DNA of 5,350 nucleotides, taken from contig JAITAN010000168.1 of assembly GCA_031284105.1 (NCBI GenBank), forward strand, positions 1 to 5,350. The letters run 5' to 3'. The stretch is from Treponema sp. GTDB taxonomy: Bacteria; Spirochaetota; Spirochaetia; Treponematales; Breznakiellaceae. Made by a program: the position numbers and the translations under genes. The notes beneath the pieces were generated by a model, which was given only the letters and a program-made list of their open reading frames with translations, was not told the DNA's origin and did no database searches. This document shows positions 5,083 to 5,350 of this stretch, one piece after another (the first letter of the stretch is position 1; each line of letters starts with the position of its first letter).

Positions 5083-5350
5083 TTCGGGCAGATGAAATAT
5101 CTTGTGCAAACTGGTGAAAGATCTTCACACGGACGGGTGAAACACCTTAATCACGCCGGATCAAACGCCTTGATCGTCCCTAATCAAATGCCATGTACCG
5201 CACGGCGCAAATACTTTGTGTAAAACGGGAGAAAGGCCTTCATAGGACTGGTGAAGACATTGTGCAGAGTGAGTATTAGCCTAACACGCGGGCGGGTGCG
5301 TGCATGTCTAAAGACGGAGCGAACGGTATGGCGAGGTTGGGATGCGAGCG
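5062..5350. repeat. Degenerate tandem array with a 23-bp period, each unit with a small dyad
   Basis: A core of the form (A/G)(A/G)T(G/C)AAA recurs with its AAA at 5095, 5117, 5140, 5163, 5186, 5209 and 5232, that is at steps of 22, 23, 23, 23, 23 and 23, and as AAG at 5254. Upstream a GACGG motif lies about six bases before, and downstream a CCTT(N)A(T)C-like half follows. A looser copy lies to the left (GGACGGATG, 5063-5071), and looser ones to the right (5266-5350, for example CGGGTG at 5293-5298). Units centred near 5121, 5167 and 5213 have complementary arms: GTGAA/TTCAC, GATCAA/TTGATC, CGCAA/TTGTG. A period of 23 does not keep reading frame from unit to unit, so a protein repeat is unlikely. 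I do not recognise the family; it could be a minisatellite, a protein-binding array or a repeated RNA hairpin. Confidence 0.6.

Larger units (their letters stand above)
4848..5350. other. Non-coding region with hairpin and repeats
   Basis: I see no supported protein or known RNA gene in these 503 bases, on either strand. The left part (to about 4930) is AT-rich and holds one hairpin. From about 5000 the base composition becomes richer in G and imperfect repeats take over, first with a 30-bp and then with a 23-bp spacing, apparently running past the right edge. Fragments around 4939-4965 (CACCTAATCA, GGCCTGTTCAC) resemble the right-hand halves of the repeat units, so worn-out copies may begin there. 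Confidence 0.6.

Noticed and set aside
5005..5223. A 72-codon open frame on the + strand inside the repeat region
   Set aside because: No ribosome binding site, no recognisable motif, and it lies across the 23-bp repeats, whose period shifts the reading frame from unit to unit. Copies 114 bp apart do read in the same frame (K-Y-L/F-V), but the second contains a stop, so I take it as a by-product of the repeats.
5062..5350. CRISPR array
   Set aside because: There are no conserved repeats separated by unique spacers; the diverged units lie directly next to each other, and no cas gene is present.
4848..5350. tRNA, insertion sequence or attachment site
   Set aside because: I found no T-loop-like GGTTCGA motif with cloverleaf arms, no transposase fragment, and no long terminal inverted repeats.

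Overview
The window looks like chromosomal DNA from a bacterium of medium GC content. A spirochaete (Treponema/Spirochaetales-like) is my best guess. It rests on the style of the ScpA C-terminus (ending around a GDIRIKP motif), scpA standing apart from scpB, and LplB/YtcP-type sugar permeases. This is inference from memory of the families; a Firmicute origin is not excluded.

Layout: (1) 1-367 is a non-coding leader region. Its first bases may be the last codons (AVKG-stop) of another sugar permease. It continues with a GC-rich dyad, an AT-rich promoter-like stretch and two small hairpins in front of a strong ribosome binding site. (2) 368-3402 is a tight three-gene operon on the + strand: two CUT1-type carbohydrate ABC permeases (LplB-like, then YtcP/LplC-like), then a 409-residue MFS transporter. 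Gaps are 10 bp each. No ATPase and no substrate-binding protein is present, so the importer must be completed by genes elsewhere. (3) 3437-4195 is scpA, the kleisin of the SMC-ScpAB chromosome condensation complex. It has its own near-consensus sigma70 promoter, whose -35 box overlaps the MFS stop codon. (4) 4215-4790 on the - strand is tag, DNA-3-methyladenine glycosylase I, convergent with scpA across a short perfect hairpin. Its promoter is a full-consensus TTGACA-N17-TATAAT placed so that transcription should start at the ATG. Both scpA and tag therefore look leaderless. (5) 4791-5350 has no convincing gene. It holds a possible rightward promoter back-to-back with the tag promoter, a hairpin, a 30-bp imperfect repeat pair, and a degenerate tandem array with a strikingly regular period of about 23 bp. 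The array units keep a small dyad whose arms partly change in a compensating way. It probably continues past the right edge.

The five genes cover sugar uptake/efflux (operon), chromosome organisation (scpA) and base-excision repair (tag), and show no obvious joint function. The most unexplained part of the window is the 23-bp array.
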